A DNA stretch of 64,000 bases from Kutzneria viridogrisea (GCA_014138725.1 JACJID010000002.1:572001-636000); one strand, 5' to 3'; positions 31,304 to 40,613 are shown, counted from the first letter of the stretch. Translations and numbers: made by a program. Notes: generated from the sequence alone by a model not told the origin.

Positions 31304-32833
31304 ATGACCAGGACCGTCAAGGGGCGCACCGACCACGTGGTGGTCGTGGGCGCCGGGCTGGCCGGGCTGTCCGCCGCGCTGCACCTGCTGGGCGCGGGCC
31401 GCCAGGTGACGTTGATCGAGCGGGACCGGGTGCCCGGGGGCCGTGCGGGTCAGCTGGACCTGGAGGGCTACCGGCTGGACACCGGGCCCACCGTGCTGAC
31501 CATGCCGGAGCTGCTGGACGAGGCGTTCCACGCCGTCGGCGACTCGCTGTCGCGGCGGCTGGACCTGGTCGCGCTGGACCCTGCGTACCTGGCCCAGTTC
31601 CCGGACGGCAGCAGCATCCAGGTGCACAGCGAGGCCGAGGCGATGGAGGCCGAGGTGCGGCGGGTGGCCGGGCCTGCCGAGGCCCAGGGCTACCGCAGGC
31701 TGCGCCGCTGGCTGACCGAGCTGTACCAGGTGGAGCGGGACCGCTTCATCGGCGCCAACTTCGACTCCCCGCTGGACCTGGTGGGCCCCTCGCTGGCGAA
31801 ACTGGTCGGCATGGGGGCCTTCGGCAGCCTCGGCGCCAAGATCGGCGGCTTCGTCAGCGACCGGCGGCTGCGGCGGCTGTTCTCCTTCCAGTCCCTCTAC
31901 GCCGGGGTGGCGCCGGAGCGGGCGCTGGCCGCGTACGCCGTGATCGCGTACATGGACACCGTGGCCGGGGTGTGGTTCCCGCGCGGCGGCATGCGCGCGG
32001 TGCCCGAGGCCATGGCCGGGTCGGCCGCCAGGGCCGGCGCGGAGTTCCGGTACGGCACCTCGGTGGCCTGGCTGGAGCGGATCGGCTCCCGGGTGGCCGC
32101 CGTGCGCACCACGCACGGGGAGCGCATCCCCTGCGACGCCGTCGTGCTGACCCCGGACCTGCTCGCCTCGTACCGGCTGCTGGGCTACATGCCCCGGCGG
32201 CTGGCCCCGCTGCGCTGGTCGCCCTCCGCGGTGGTGCTGCACGCCGGGGTCGACCGGACGTGGCCGCAGCTGGCGCACCACACCCTCTCCTTCGGCGCGG
32301 CCTGGCGGCGCACCTTCGAGGAGATCACCAGCACCGGACGGCTGATGAGCGACCCCTCGCTGCTGATCAGCACGCCCACGCTGACCGATCCCTCGCTGGC
32401 GCCCGAGGGCAGGCACCTGCTGTCCGTGCTCGCGCCCTGCCCCAACCTGGAGCGCGGGCCGATCGACTGGGAGCGGGTCGGGCCCGCCTACCGGGACGAG
32501 CTGGTCGCCGAGCTGGAGCGGCGCGGGCTTACCGGCTTCGACTCCTCCGTGCGCGTGCAGCGGCTGCTGACCCCCGCCGACTGGGCGGACATGGGGCTGG
32601 CCGCGGGCACGCCCTTCGCCGCGGCGCACACCTTCGCGCAGACCGGGCCGTTCCGGCCGCGCAACCTGATCCGCGGCATCGACAACGTGGTGCTCGCCGG
32701 GTGCGGCACGACCCCGGGGGTGGGCATCCCGCCGGTGCTGATCTCCGGCAGGCTGGCCGCCGACCGGATCACCGGCGGCTCGGTGCGCCATGCGGGCTCG
32801 GCACGCCCGGACCTGGCCCGGTCGGCGACCTGA
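31304..32833 (+). CDS. crtI: Phytoene desaturase family oxidoreductase
   Basis: A 509-residue FAD-dependent carotenoid desaturase. The N-terminal dinucleotide motif is VVVVGAGLAGLSAALHLLGAG, followed by the CrtI-type GGRAGQLDLEGYRLDTGPTV. The C-terminal family signature appears as GIDNVVLAGCGTTPGVGIPP, where the usual bacterial CrtI form has G-x-x-THPG. It follows crtE by four bases and ends just before a 53-nt palindrome. No phytoene synthase (crtB) or cyclase gene is adjacent, so the pathway must be completed elsewhere, or the enzyme may act on another polyene. Product (lycopene versus shorter desaturation) is unknown. Confidence 0.9.
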   Translation: MTRTVKGRTDHVVVVGAGLAGLSAALHLLGAGRQVTLIERDRVPGGRAGQLDLEGYRLDTGPTVLTMPELLDEAFHAVGDSLSRRLDLVALDPAYLAQFPDGSSIQVHSEAEAMEAEVRRVAGPAEAQGYRRLRRWLTELYQVERDRFIGANFDSPLDLVGPSLAKLVGMGAFGSLGAKIGGFVSDRRLRRLFSFQSLYAGVAPERALAAYAVIAYMDTVAGVWFPRGGMRAVPEAMAGSAARAGAEFRYGTSVAWLERIGSRVAAVRTTHGERIPCDAVVLTPDLLASYRLLGYMPRRLAPLRWSPSAVVLHAGVDRTWPQLAHHTLSFGAAWRRTFEEITSTGRLMSDPSLLISTPTLTDPSLAPEGRHLLSVLAPCPNLERGPIDWERVGPAYRDELVAELERRGLTGFDSSVRVQRLLTPADWADMGLAAGTPFAAAHTFAQTGPFRPRNLIRGIDNVVLAGCGTTPGVGIPPVLISGRLAADRITGGSVRHAGSARPDLARSAT

Positions 32834-32836
32834 GGT

Positions 32837-32889
32837 GCCATGAAAGTGCCGTTCCTGGCATCTAGTGCCAGGAACGGCACTTTCATGGC
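32837..32889. repeat. 53-nt palindromic element, subtype 1, copy A
   Basis: Perfect 23-base arms, GCCATGAAAGTGCCGTTCCT-GGC at 32837-32859 and its complement at 32867-32889, surround a seven-base loop ATCTAGT. Complementarity extends by GGT/ACC outside, giving a 27-bp stem with a five-base loop when the ends of the loop are paired. It starts four bases after the crtI stop and probably terminates that transcript. Two further copies of the arms are at 48651 and 52529. Confidence 0.95.
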
Positions 32890-32937
32890 ACCCCTGGGGG
32901 TGAGAACCGCGGGACGAGCCCCGTGCGAAAGTAGGGT

Positions 32938-33690
32938 GTGCTGGTTCCCGGAGAGGTCGACACCGCGCCGAGAGGGGTGCGGGCCAAGCTCGCGCTGACG
33001 GCCCGCCTGCCCCGGCGTGGCCGCGGTTTCTGGTTCAGCCTGGCGATCGACCTGCTGTGGCCGTTCGTCATGGTGTTCACCAGGTCCAGCTGGCGCGGCG
33101 GCCAGCACCTGCCCAGCAGCGGCCCGGTGTTGGTGGCCAGCAACCACCTGTCCTTCGCCGACCCGGTCACGGTGACGGCGTACGTGCTCTCGCACGGGCG
33201 GATTCCGCGCTACCTGGCCAAGGCGAGCCTGTGGCGCATCCCCGTGGTGCGCTGGGTGCTCAGCTCCGGCAAGCACATCCCGGTGCACCGCGGCAGCACG
33301 AAGGCCACCGACGCCTACCGGGACGCGGTCCGCTCGATCGAGGACGGGCAGTGCGTGCTGTTCTTCCCCGAGGGCACGTTCACCCGTGATCCCCACGGCT
33401 GGCCCTCGGTGGCCCAGGCCAAGAGCGGGGTCGCACGGCTGGCGCTGGCCACCCGCGCGCCGGTGGTGCCGATCGGCCACTGGGGCACCCAACACCTGCT
33501 TCCGCGCAAGGTCTACTTCCCGAAGTTGCTGCCGCGCAAGGCGATCGGCGTGCAGGCCGGCCCGCCGGTCGACCTGTCGGACCTGTACGGGCTGGAGCCG
33601 ACCGCGGCCGTGGTGCGCGAGGCCAACGAGCGGATCATGGCGGCGATCACCGCGCAACTGGAGTCGGTGCGGGGCGAGTCAGCGCCCTAG
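32938..33690 (+). CDS. Lysophospholipid acyltransferase (PlsC-like)
   Basis: A 250-residue membrane-associated acyltransferase likely making phosphatidic acid from lysophosphatidate. The HX4D catalytic motif is SNHLSFADPVT, and the second block is LFFPEGTFTRD. A third block with P is VVPIGHWGTQ. The hydrophobic FSLAIDLLWPFVMVF segment anchors the N-terminus. The GTG at 32938 is used because the open frame supports it, but a GTG 13 codons later is possible and neither has a strong ribosome site. It is separated from crtI by the palindrome and probably has its own promoter. The last 12 bases overlap the convergent gene. Confidence 0.9.
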   Translation: MLVPGEVDTAPRGVRAKLALTARLPRRGRGFWFSLAIDLLWPFVMVFTRSSWRGGQHLPSSGPVLVASNHLSFADPVTVTAYVLSHGRIPRYLAKASLWRIPVVRWVLSSGKHIPVHRGSTKATDAYRDAVRSIEDGQCVLFFPEGTFTRDPHGWPSVAQAKSGVARLALATRAPVVPIGHWGTQHLLPRKVYFPKLLPRKAIGVQAGPPVDLSDLYGLEPTAAVVREANERIMAAITAQLESVRGESAP

Positions 33691-34419
33691 CTCGGCGAGC
33701 GCCTGCACGTACCGGTCCGGGTGCTGCCGCAGGGTCCGCGCCAGCAGCCGGAACGCCGCGTCCCGGTCCACGCCCGCGTCCAACAGCCGTTGCGCGGCCT
33801 GCCACACCTGCGGCGGGTCGTTGTGCCACAACTGGTTCGCGACCGCCTCGGCCGCCGGCTCGGACTCGCGGGAGCGCACCAGCAGGCCGCGGTCCTCCTC
33901 GTCGGCGGGGTCGAGCGAGGTCGGCTCCTGCGGTACCGCGAAGCCCCGGCGTGCGACCGCCTCGGCCACCGCCTCGGCGTCACCGGGATCCACACCGTCC
34001 AAGTAGGACTGGAACGAGTGCACCGCGTGCCGGAACTCCTCGACCTCCTGCTCGCACCGGGCCGTGATGTAGGGCAGCTGCTCCACCAGTTCCGTTCTGT
34101 CCTCTTCGGACAGTCGGCCCCGCCGCGCGGCCCATTCCGCCCACCGGGGCAGTACTTCCGGCAGCGCGGCGATCTCCTCGTACACGGCTTCCCCGTTGAC
34201 GGCCCAGGACACCAGGTCGCGCAGTCCCCGGGGGCTCACGGCGAGCGGGTGCCCGAGCCGTTCGAAGCCGTGCTCGATGATCAGGTCCACGACCTCCTCG
34301 TCCCGGACCTCGTTGTCAGCGAGGAACTCGGCCGCGAGCTCCGCCGCGCTCAGCTCGGGCAGGGCCGCCGGGTTCCGCTCGCGCTTGGCCTGCTTCTTGC
34401 TGCCACGCTTGGTCGTCAC
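33679..34419 (-). CDS. Uncharacterised actinobacterial protein
   Basis: A 246-residue soluble protein. The first 20 residues are basic (TTKRGSKKQAKRERN), followed by acidic, helix-rich sequence without signal peptide or membrane segment. Segments such as DEEVVDLIIEHGFERLGHPL and PPQVWQAAQRLLDAGVDRDA resemble helical-repeat proteins. DUF1841-like C-terminal features (RLLDAGxxRxxAxxxLA) are faintly visible. The GTG start overlaps the FUSC gene stop by four bases (GTGA) and has AGGGGAAG upstream, so it is coupled to the transporter. I do not recognise its function. Confidence 0.7.
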   Translation of the reverse strand: MTTKRGSKKQAKRERNPAALPELSAAELAAEFLADNEVRDEEVVDLIIEHGFERLGHPLAVSPRGLRDLVSWAVNGEAVYEEIAALPEVLPRWAEWAARRGRLSEEDRTELVEQLPYITARCEQEVEEFRHAVHSFQSYLDGVDPGDAEAVAEAVARRGFAVPQEPTSLDPADEEDRGLLVRSRESEPAAEAVANQLWHNDPPQVWQAAQRLLDAGVDRDAAFRLLARTLRQHPDRYVQALAELGR

Positions 34420-36866
34420 GAAGCTTCCCCTTGCCACGCCTCAGGATCCCGGATGAGCACGACGTCGCGGGTGTGCGGGCCCGCGCCGAGGGTGACCAGG
34501 TCGGCGGTGGGCTGCCTGCCGGGGCTGGAGGCCACCAGCAGGTACGTGCCGGTCGCGGGCACCTCGATGCGGTACCTGCCGTCGTCGGCGGGGCTGGACC
34601 GGCCGACCTGGCGGCCCCGCTGGTCGACCAGGGTCAGCGCGGCCTCGGCCAGCGGCCTGCCCCGGTCGTCGCGGACCTGGCCGAGCAGCCGGGCGGTGGT
34701 GGTGTCGGTGTCCTCACTGGGCTCGGTGGCCGCGTCGGCCTCCAGCCCGAGCGGGCGGCCCAGCGCGAGGACCAGCTCGTCGAGGTGGTCGAAGGCCGCG
34801 GTGACCAGCCGGGCCGCCGCCTCGTCCGGTTCGGCCGGGTCCTCGGCGAGGTGCCTGGGCCGCACGTGGCTGGTCAGGCTGTCGCCCGCGACCACCTCGC
34901 GGGGCGCCTGCTCGGTGTCGGGGTCCAGCGCCGCGATCAGCCGGTCCAGGTTGCCCGCGATGCGCTGCCCGGTCCTGGGCAGCCGCTCGTCCCCGGCCAG
35001 CAGGGCGGGCTCGGCGTTGGCGGCCAGGCTGCGCGCGTAGTAGGTGCAGCTGGCCAACAGGGTCAGCAGGCGGCGCAGGTCGCTGCGCTGCGCCCGGTAG
35101 GGGCTGATCACGTGCACCATCGGCTCGGCGGCCTTGCGCAGCTCCGCGAACCGCTTGTCGATCTCCCTGGTCTGGTCGATCAGGTCCACCGCCTCGGCCT
35201 CACGCAGCAGGCCCACCGAGTGGTCCACGAACTCGCGCAGCCCGCGCAACACCTCGGCCACGTCCGAGCGGATCGTGGCCCGCGTCCGCGTGGGCAACAC
35301 CAGCACCGCCGCCAGCCCGCCCGCCACCGCGCCGATGGCCGTCTCCTCCAGGCGCAGCACCAGCAGCTCCGGGGTGAAGGTCCCCAGCAGGCTGTAGAGC
35401 AGGCCGAGCATCATCGTCATGAAGAAGGTCATCAGGCCGTAGGAGACCTGGACCACGTAGACGCCGAGGAACACGCAGCCCACGATCAGCACCAGGATCA
35501 GCTGGGCGTGCCCGGCGACCAGGGTGGCCGCCACCATGCCCGCGAGGATGCCCAGCAGGGTGCCCACGGTGCGGCGGAACCCGCGGATGAGGATGTCCCC
35601 GCGCGAGGTCGTGTTCGCGAACACCAGGAAGGCCGTGATCACCGCCCAGTACCAGCGCTGCTCGGACAGCAGCTCCCCGCCCAGGATCGCCAGGCCCGCG
35701 CCCACGGTCGCCTGGATCGCCTGCCTGGTGGTCAGCCGCAGCCCGGTCGAGCCCTCGGCCTGCTCCTCCGGCTCGTCCTGCTCCTCGACACTGCGGTGCC
35801 TGCCCGCCTCCTCCGGCTTGCCCGCCTCCAGCGCGGGCGGCAGGTCGGTCTCCAGCTCGCGGCGCGCGCTGGTGATGCTCACCGCCAGCTCCCGCACGGC
35901 GCGGCGCAGGCCGTTGACGGCCGGTCCGCCGTCCAGGGCGTCGAGCATGCGGCCGTAGTCGGTGAGCCGGTCCATGGACAGCTCGTCCTCGAAGGCCATC
36001 GCCGGGCGCGGGTCCCGACCGGCAAGCCGCCGCAACTCGTACAGCTCGGCCACCAGGGCCGCCCGCACCTGCGGCGGCAGCTGCACGCACACCGCCCGCC
36101 GCGCGGCCACCGCCAGCCGCTCCCCCGCCAGCTCCACGTCCACCACGTCGGTCTGCCACGCCTCGAACTGGTCCTCACCGACCAGGCTCGCCAGCTCCGC
36201 CTCGATCATCAGCGCGCACTCGTGCAGCCGGGTGACCCTGAGCCGCAGCACCTCCTGGCGCCGCTCGTCGGGGGCCTCCACCAGGTGCGCCACCGCCTCC
36301 ACCAGCTGCCCCATGCGCGCGCGGAAGGCCGCCACCACGCGGCGCAGCACCAGGCGCGGCCTGCGCGGCAGCAGCACGAAGTGGCCCAGCGCCGAGCAGG
36401 CCAGCGCCACCCCGATCGCCAGCAGCAGCTGCGGCAGCTGGCTGGGCACCGCGTGGATGAACAGCGAGAAGAAGAAGGTCATGAAGGCGACCATGCCCAC
36501 CGCGAACCCGCGCGGGGCGTACCTGCGCAGGTACACCGCGATGAAGATGATCACCAGGAAGACCAGGTCGGCCACGGTCGGCAAGGGCTCCAGCAACGCG
36601 CTGACCGTGATCGACACGCCCGCCGCGACCGGCAGCAGCAGGAAGGTCACCGCCTTGGCCCCGGTGCTCGCGTCGTTCACCGACATCGCCGACATCATCG
36701 CCACGATCGTGCCCAGCATGACCGCGGTGATCGCCTGGCCGGTCAGCGCCAGCACGCCGATGGCCAGCACCACGCTGACCAGGGTGCGCAGTGCCATGCG
36801 CAGCCGGATCGCGCCGGGGTCGGCCGCCGCGAACCGGTCCAGCACCGCGTCGAACACACGCCTCAT
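34416..36866 (-). CDS. FUSC family transporter with C-terminal carboxypeptidase-regulatory-like domain
   Basis: An 816-residue membrane protein related to aromatic-acid efflux proteins (FUSC/AaeB/YccS type). Two sets of helices are separated by cytoplasmic helical domains: about residues 20-170 (VVLAIGVLALTGQAITAVML onward) and about 395-540, which includes the FUSC segment EQRWYWAVITAFLVFANTTS. The second cytoplasmic part runs to about 725. The last 85 residues form a beta-sandwich with the pattern LLGQVRDDRGRPLAEAALTL, DDGRYRIEVPATGTYLLVAS, typical of carboxypeptidase-regulatory or Cna-B-like domains. That domain is normally outside the cell. The fusion is unusual and its orientation needs explaining. 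It is coupled to the next gene by a four-base overlap. Confidence 0.87.
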   Translation of the reverse strand: MRRVFDAVLDRFAAADPGAIRLRMALRTLVSVVLAIGVLALTGQAITAVMLGTIVAMMSAMSVNDASTGAKAVTFLLLPVAAGVSITVSALLEPLPTVADLVFLVIIFIAVYLRRYAPRGFAVGMVAFMTFFFSLFIHAVPSQLPQLLLAIGVALACSALGHFVLLPRRPRLVLRRVVAAFRARMGQLVEAVAHLVEAPDERRQEVLRLRVTRLHECALMIEAELASLVGEDQFEAWQTDVVDVELAGERLAVAARRAVCVQLPPQVRAALVAELYELRRLAGRDPRPAMAFEDELSMDRLTDYGRMLDALDGGPAVNGLRRAVRELAVSITSARRELETDLPPALEAGKPEEAGRHRSVEEQDEPEEQAEGSTGLRLTTRQAIQATVGAGLAILGGELLSEQRWYWAVITAFLVFANTTSRGDILIRGFRRTVGTLLGILAGMVAATLVAGHAQLILVLIVGCVFLGVYVVQVSYGLMTFFMTMMLGLLYSLLGTFTPELLVLRLEETAIGAVAGGLAAVLVLPTRTRATIRSDVAEVLRGLREFVDHSVGLLREAEAVDLIDQTREIDKRFAELRKAAEPMVHVISPYRAQRSDLRRLLTLLASCTYYARSLAANAEPALLAGDERLPRTGQRIAGNLDRLIAALDPDTEQAPREVVAGDSLTSHVRPRHLAEDPAEPDEAAARLVTAAFDHLDELVLALGRPLGLEADAATEPSEDTDTTTARLLGQVRDDRGRPLAEAALTLVDQRGRQVGRSSPADDGRYRIEVPATGTYLLVASSPGRQPTADLVTLGAGPHTRDVVLIRDPEAWQGEAS

Positions 36867-36943
36867 GCCCTAATCCATACCTGGTCGGCCGCCCGCCGAC
36901 CCGGTCAACCCCCGGTTGTGCTGGTGGGCGGGGTCGCCGCGCC

Positions 36944-36996
36944 GTCACGAAGGTGCCCTTTGGGACGTTGACCGCCCTGAACGGCACCTTCGCGAC
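36944..36996. repeat. 53-nt palindromic element, subtype 2, copy D1
   Basis: GTCACGAAGGTGCC at the left end pairs with GGCACCTTCGCGAC at the right end with one mismatch; the centre is imperfect. Total length is exactly 53 bases, as for the other copies. It shares the AAGGTGCC word and the length with subtype 1 but differs in the rest. Confidence 0.8.
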
Positions 36997-37052
36997 ACTG
37001 GCGGGGCGCCGCCGCACCACCGGGCCGGGTCGCCACCGGGCGCCGCCGCGCC

Positions 37053-37105
37053 GTCACGAAGGGCACCTTCGAGACGTTCAGCGTCTCGAAGGTGCCCTTG
37101 ACGAC
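37053..37105. repeat. 53-nt palindromic element, subtype 2, copy D2
   Basis: AAGGGCACCTTCGAGACG (37059-37076) pairs perfectly with CGTCTCGAAGGTGCCCTT (37082-37099) around five bases. Flanking GTC/GAC bases extend the element to 53 bases. It lies 57 bases from D1 in the same orientation of ends. Confidence 0.88.
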
Positions 37106-37245
37106 AGGTCCGACCGGGTTGTCCACCGGCGCCGACTTATCCACATGTGGATCTTGGCGAAGATCAACTGTCGGGGGTGGGCGGTAGACTGGTACCGGGG
37201 TCGCCCCCTGGGAGTGGCGGGGGATGTTCATCGGTAGAGCGGCGA

Positions 37246-38265
37246 TCACGCCGAGCGGCGGACCACCAGCTGGGGGCGCACCACGGGGCGCTGGGCGGGG
37301 CTGGGGGCGCGGTCGGCGAGGATCAGCGCGACCTGCTCCACGGCGAGCTCGCCGAGTCGGCGCTTGTCGATGTGCAGGGTGGTCAGCGGCGGGTCGATGA
37401 GCTCCCCGAGTTGCAGCCCGTCGAAGCCGAGCACCGCGCAGTCCTCGGGCACGCCGCGGCCACGGCGGCGCGCGGCCTGCACGGCGCCGACGGCGATCAG
37501 GTCGTTGAACGCGAACACGGCGGTGGTGTCGGGGTGCTCGGTGAGCAGTTCGTCCATCGCGGTGAACCCGCCCAGCACGGACTGGTCGCACACGTGCACC
37601 CAGTGCTGGTCCACCGGCAGCCCGAACTCCTCGGCCACGGTCAGGAAGTGCAGCCGTCTGTCGTTCTGCGCGCTCTGCGCGGGGTAGGGCGCCCCGTCGA
37701 GCATGCCGATGCGGGTGTGCCCGCTGGACACCAGGTGGCGCATGCCCGCACGGACCCCGGCCTCCACGTCGATGCCCACCGACCCGAGCCGCGGCGACTG
37801 GCTGGACCGCTCCAGCAGCACCAGCGGCACCCCGGCGGCGTGCCGCTCCAGCACCTCGTCGGGGCTGCCCAGGTAGCCCACGATCGCGTCGGCCTGGTGC
37901 GCCAGCACCTCCAGCGCGCTCAGCTCCTTGTCCAGCCGGTACTGGGTGTCGCACACGACCACGTGCCAGCCCCGGTTCTCGGCCGCGGCCAGCACCCCGG
38001 CGGCCACCTCGGGGAAGAAGGGGTTCACCAGGTCGGAGATGATCAGCCCGACGGTGGTGGTGTCCTGTTTGACCAGTCCGCGTGCGAACCTGCTCGGCCG
38101 GTACCCGAGGGTGCGCACGGCCTCCAGCACCCGCTGCTTGGTGCTGGGGGTTATCTCCGCCATGTCGTTGACCGCACGGGAAACCGTCTGCCGGGACACA
38201 CCCGCCAGTCTGGCCACGTCCTCGATGGTGGCGCGGCCACGCCGCCCCGGTCCTGATCCTGTCAT
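37246..38265 (-). CDS. LacI family transcriptional regulator
   Basis: A 339-residue repressor of the LacI/GalR family. The DNA-binding head reads ATIEDVARLAGVSRQTVSRA, followed by the hinge PSRFARGLVKQ. The periplasmic-binding-like effector domain contains VGLIISDLVNPFFPEVAAGV and ends in FDGLQLGELIDPPLTTLHID, a typical LacI C-terminus. The ATG with GAGGA seven bases upstream is preferred over a TTG four codons earlier. It is divergent from phosphoglucomutase with about 120 bases between, which suggests but does not prove control of pgm or of itself. No sugar transporter is near. Confidence 0.92.
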   Translation of the reverse strand: MTGSGPGRRGRATIEDVARLAGVSRQTVSRAVNDMAEITPSTKQRVLEAVRTLGYRPSRFARGLVKQDTTTVGLIISDLVNPFFPEVAAGVLAAAENRGWHVVVCDTQYRLDKELSALEVLAHQADAIVGYLGSPDEVLERHAAGVPLVLLERSSQSPRLGSVGIDVEAGVRAGMRHLVSSGHTRIGMLDGAPYPAQSAQNDRRLHFLTVAEEFGLPVDQHWVHVCDQSVLGGFTAMDELLTEHPDTTAVFAFNDLIAVGAVQAARRRGRGVPEDCAVLGFDGLQLGELIDPPLTTLHIDKRRLGELAVEQVALILADRAPSPAQRPVVRPQLVVRRSA

Positions 38266-38385
38266 GCCCGTCCTCAATCACTGCCCCCGGTTGCCCCGAA
38301 TACCTGATTGCATCGCGGGGTGCCTGGGAAACCGCCAGCTGGGTGAGACAATGCGCGCGTCGATCACCGATGCCGAGGAGCGTTG

Positions 38386-40026
38386 ATGTCCGTGGACCCC
38401 AGGGCCGGCCAGCTCGCAAGCCCATCAGACCTGGTCGACCTCGCGAAACTGGTGACCGCGTACTACCGCGACCAACCCGATCCGGCCGTGGCCGAGCAGC
38501 GCGTGGCCTTCGGCACCTCCGGGCACCGGGGCTCCTCGTTCGCTTGTGGTTTCAACGAGAACCACATCCTGGCGACCAGTCAGGCGATCTGCGAGTACCG
38601 CGCGGGCAAGGGCATCGACGGCCCGCTGTTCCTGGGCAAGGACACGCACGCGCTGTCCGAGCCCGCGTTCGTCTCCGCGCTGGAGGTGTTCGCCGCCAAC
38701 GGGGTCCGCGTGCTGGTCGACAGCAGGGACGGCTACACGCCCACCCCGGCGCTGTCCCGGGCGATCCTGGTGCACAACGCGCGGGGCCGCGACACCGCGG
38801 ACGGCGTGGTGATCACCCCCTCGCACAACCCGCCGCGTGACGGCGGCTTCAAGTACAACCCGCCCAACGGCGGACCGGCCGACACCGACATCACCCGCTG
38901 GATCCAGGACCGCGCCAACGAGTTGCTGGCCCAGGACCTCAAGGGCGTGCGCCGCATCCCCTACGGCAGGGCACGTGCGGCCGACACCACCGGGACCTAC
39001 GACTTCCTCGACGCCTACGTCGGCGACCTGGCCGAGGCCGTGGACCTGGCGGCGGTCCGGTCATCGGGCGTTCGGATCGGCGCGGACCCGTTGGGCGGGG
39101 CCAGCGTTGCCTACTGGTCGGAGATCGCCGATCGCTACGGGCTGGACCTGACCGTGGTGAACCCCTTGGTGGACGGCACGTTCCGGTTCATGACCCTGGA
39201 CTGGGACGGCAAGATCCGGATGGACTGCTCCTCGCCGAGCGCGATGGCCTCGCTGATCTCCCGGCGCGCCGAGTTCGACCTGGCCACCGGCAACGACGCG
39301 GACGCCGACCGGCACGGCATCGTCACCCCCGACGCCGGTCTGCTCAACCCGAACCACTTCCTCGCCGTGGCCATCGACTACCTGTTCCGCCACCGGGACG
39401 GCTGGTCGGCGGCGGCAGCCGTGGGCAAGACCCTGGTCAGCTCCTCAATGATCGACCGGGTGACCGCGAGCCTGGGCAGGCGGCTGGTCGAGGTGCCGGT
39501 GGGCTTCAAGTGGTTCGTGCCCGGCCTGCTGGACGGCTCGGTGGCCTTCGGCGGGGAGGAGAGCGCGGGCGCCTCGTTCCTGCGCCGCGACGGCCAGGTC
39601 TGGACCACCGACAAGGACGGGCTGCTGCTCTGCCTGCTCGCGGCGGAGATCACCGCGGTCACCGGTGCCTCGCCCAGCCAGCGGTACGTGGAGCTGACCG
39701 AGCGCTTCGGCGCCCCGACCTACGCCAGGGTGGACGCACCGGCGACCCGCGAGCAGAAGGCCGCGCTGGGCAAGCTGTCCCCCGAGGCGGTGACCGCGAC
39801 CGAGCTCGCGGGCGACCCGATCACGGCGCGGCTGACCAGCGCTCCTGGCAACGGTGCGGCGCTGGGCGGGCTCAAGGTCGTCACGGAAAACGGCTGGTTC
39901 GCGGCCCGTCCTTCGGGTACTGAGGACGTTTACAAAATCTACGCTGAGAGCTTCACCGGCCCCGAGCACCTCGCCACGATCCAGCAGGAGGCCCGGGAGG
40001 TGGTGGGCCAGGCACTGGGGGGATGA
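38386..40026 (+). CDS. pgm: Phosphoglucomutase (alpha-D-glucose type)
   Basis: A 546-residue alpha-D-phosphohexomutase interconverting glucose 1- and 6-phosphate. The phosphoserine loop is [20 protein letters not shown], the metal-binding loop is [10 protein letters not shown], the sugar-specificity loop is [16 protein letters not shown] and the phosphate-binding loop is [16 protein letters not shown]. These and the length match E. coli Pgm. GAGGAG sits seven bases upstream of the ATG. It is followed directly by an acetyltransferase gene with a GTG start at the next base after the stop. It supplies glucose 1-phosphate for glycogen, trehalose and cell-wall sugar synthesis. Confidence 0.97.
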   Translation: MSVDPRAGQLASPSDLVDLAKLVTAYYRDQPDPAVAEQRVAFGTSGHRGSSFACGFNENHILATSQAICEYRAGKGIDGPLFLGKDTHALSEPAFVSALEVFAANGVRVLVDSRDGYTPTPALSRAILVHNARGRDTADGVVITPSHNPPRDGGFKYNPPNGGPADTDITRWIQDRANELLAQDLKGVRRIPYGRARAADTTGTYDFLDAYVGDLAEAVDLAAVRSSGVRIGADPLGGASVAYWSEIADRYGLDLTVVNPLVDGTFRFMTLDWDGKIRMDCSSPSAMASLISRRAEFDLATGNDADADRHGIVTPDAGLLNPNHFLAVAIDYLFRHRDGWSAAAAVGKTLVSSSMIDRVTASLGRRLVEVPVGFKWFVPGLLDGSVAFGGEESAGASFLRRDGQVWTTDKDGLLLCLLAAEITAVTGASPSQRYVELTERFGAPTYARVDAPATREQKAALGKLSPEAVTATELAGDPITARLTSAPGNGAALGGLKVVTENGWFAARPSGTEDVYKIYAESFTGPEHLATIQQEAREVVGQALGG

Positions 40027-40584
40027 GTGCGGCCGATCGAGACCGAGCGCCTGCTGTTGCGCGCCTTCACCGAGGACGACTTCGAGGGCCTGCGGGCGGT
40101 CCAGTCCGACCCCGAGGTCACGCGGTACCTGTACTACGAACCCCGCTCCGAGCAGGAGGTGCGCGAGGCGCTGCGGTTGCGCATCCTGCGGACCTCGCTG
40201 GAACCGGCCAGCGGCGAGGCCGAGCACGCCGTGGTCGAGCACGCGGTCGTGCTGCGCGAGACCGGGGAGCTGATCGGTGACGTGCAGGTCGCCCTGGTCA
40301 GCGCCGAGCACCGGACGGGTGAGATCGGGTTCGTGTTCCACCCTGCACACCACGGCCGGGGCTACGCCGGGGAGGCAGCGCGGGCCGTGCTGCGTTCTGG
40401 TTTCCACGACCACGGTCTGCACCGGATCATCGGCCGCTGCGACGCGCGCAACACCGCGTCCTCGGGCCTGATGGAACGGCTCGGGATGCGGCGCGAGGCG
40501 CATTTCGTGCGCAACGAGTTCGTCAAGGGCGAGTGGTGCGACGAGCTGGTCTACGCGGTGCTGGCCGAGGAGTGGGAGTCCTGA
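40027..40584 (+). CDS. GNAT acetyltransferase, RimJ/RimL type
   Basis: A 185-residue acetyltransferase of the RimJ/RimL-like branch that modifies protein N-termini or small amines. It opens RPIETERLLLRAFTEDDFEG, the typical branch start. Motif A reads EIGFVFHPAHHGRGYAGEAA and motif B is IIGRCDARNTASSGLMERLG. The GTG start immediately follows the pgm stop (no gap), so translation is coupled and the Shine-Dalgarno is within pgm. The substrate is unknown. Confidence 0.9.
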   Translation: MRPIETERLLLRAFTEDDFEGLRAVQSDPEVTRYLYYEPRSEQEVREALRLRILRTSLEPASGEAEHAVVEHAVVLRETGELIGDVQVALVSAEHRTGEIGFVFHPAHHGRGYAGEAARAVLRSGFHDHGLHRIIGRCDARNTASSGLMERLGMRREAHFVRNEFVKGEWCDELVYAVLAEEWES

Positions 40585-40613
40585 CGAGTTGGCCGCGGCG
40601 AGCGCACGGCAGA

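Larger units (their letters stand above)
36867..37245. other. Intergenic region with two palindromic elements
   Basis: About 380 bases between the divergently lying FUSC gene start and the end of the LacI gene. No gene is supported. It contains two 53-nt palindromes of subtype 2 (36944-36996 and 37053-37105) and then a less GC-rich tail with TTATCCACATGTGGAT, whose TCCACATGTGGA core (about 37139-37150) is palindromic. The promoter of the FUSC gene should lie at the left edge. Confidence 0.6.
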
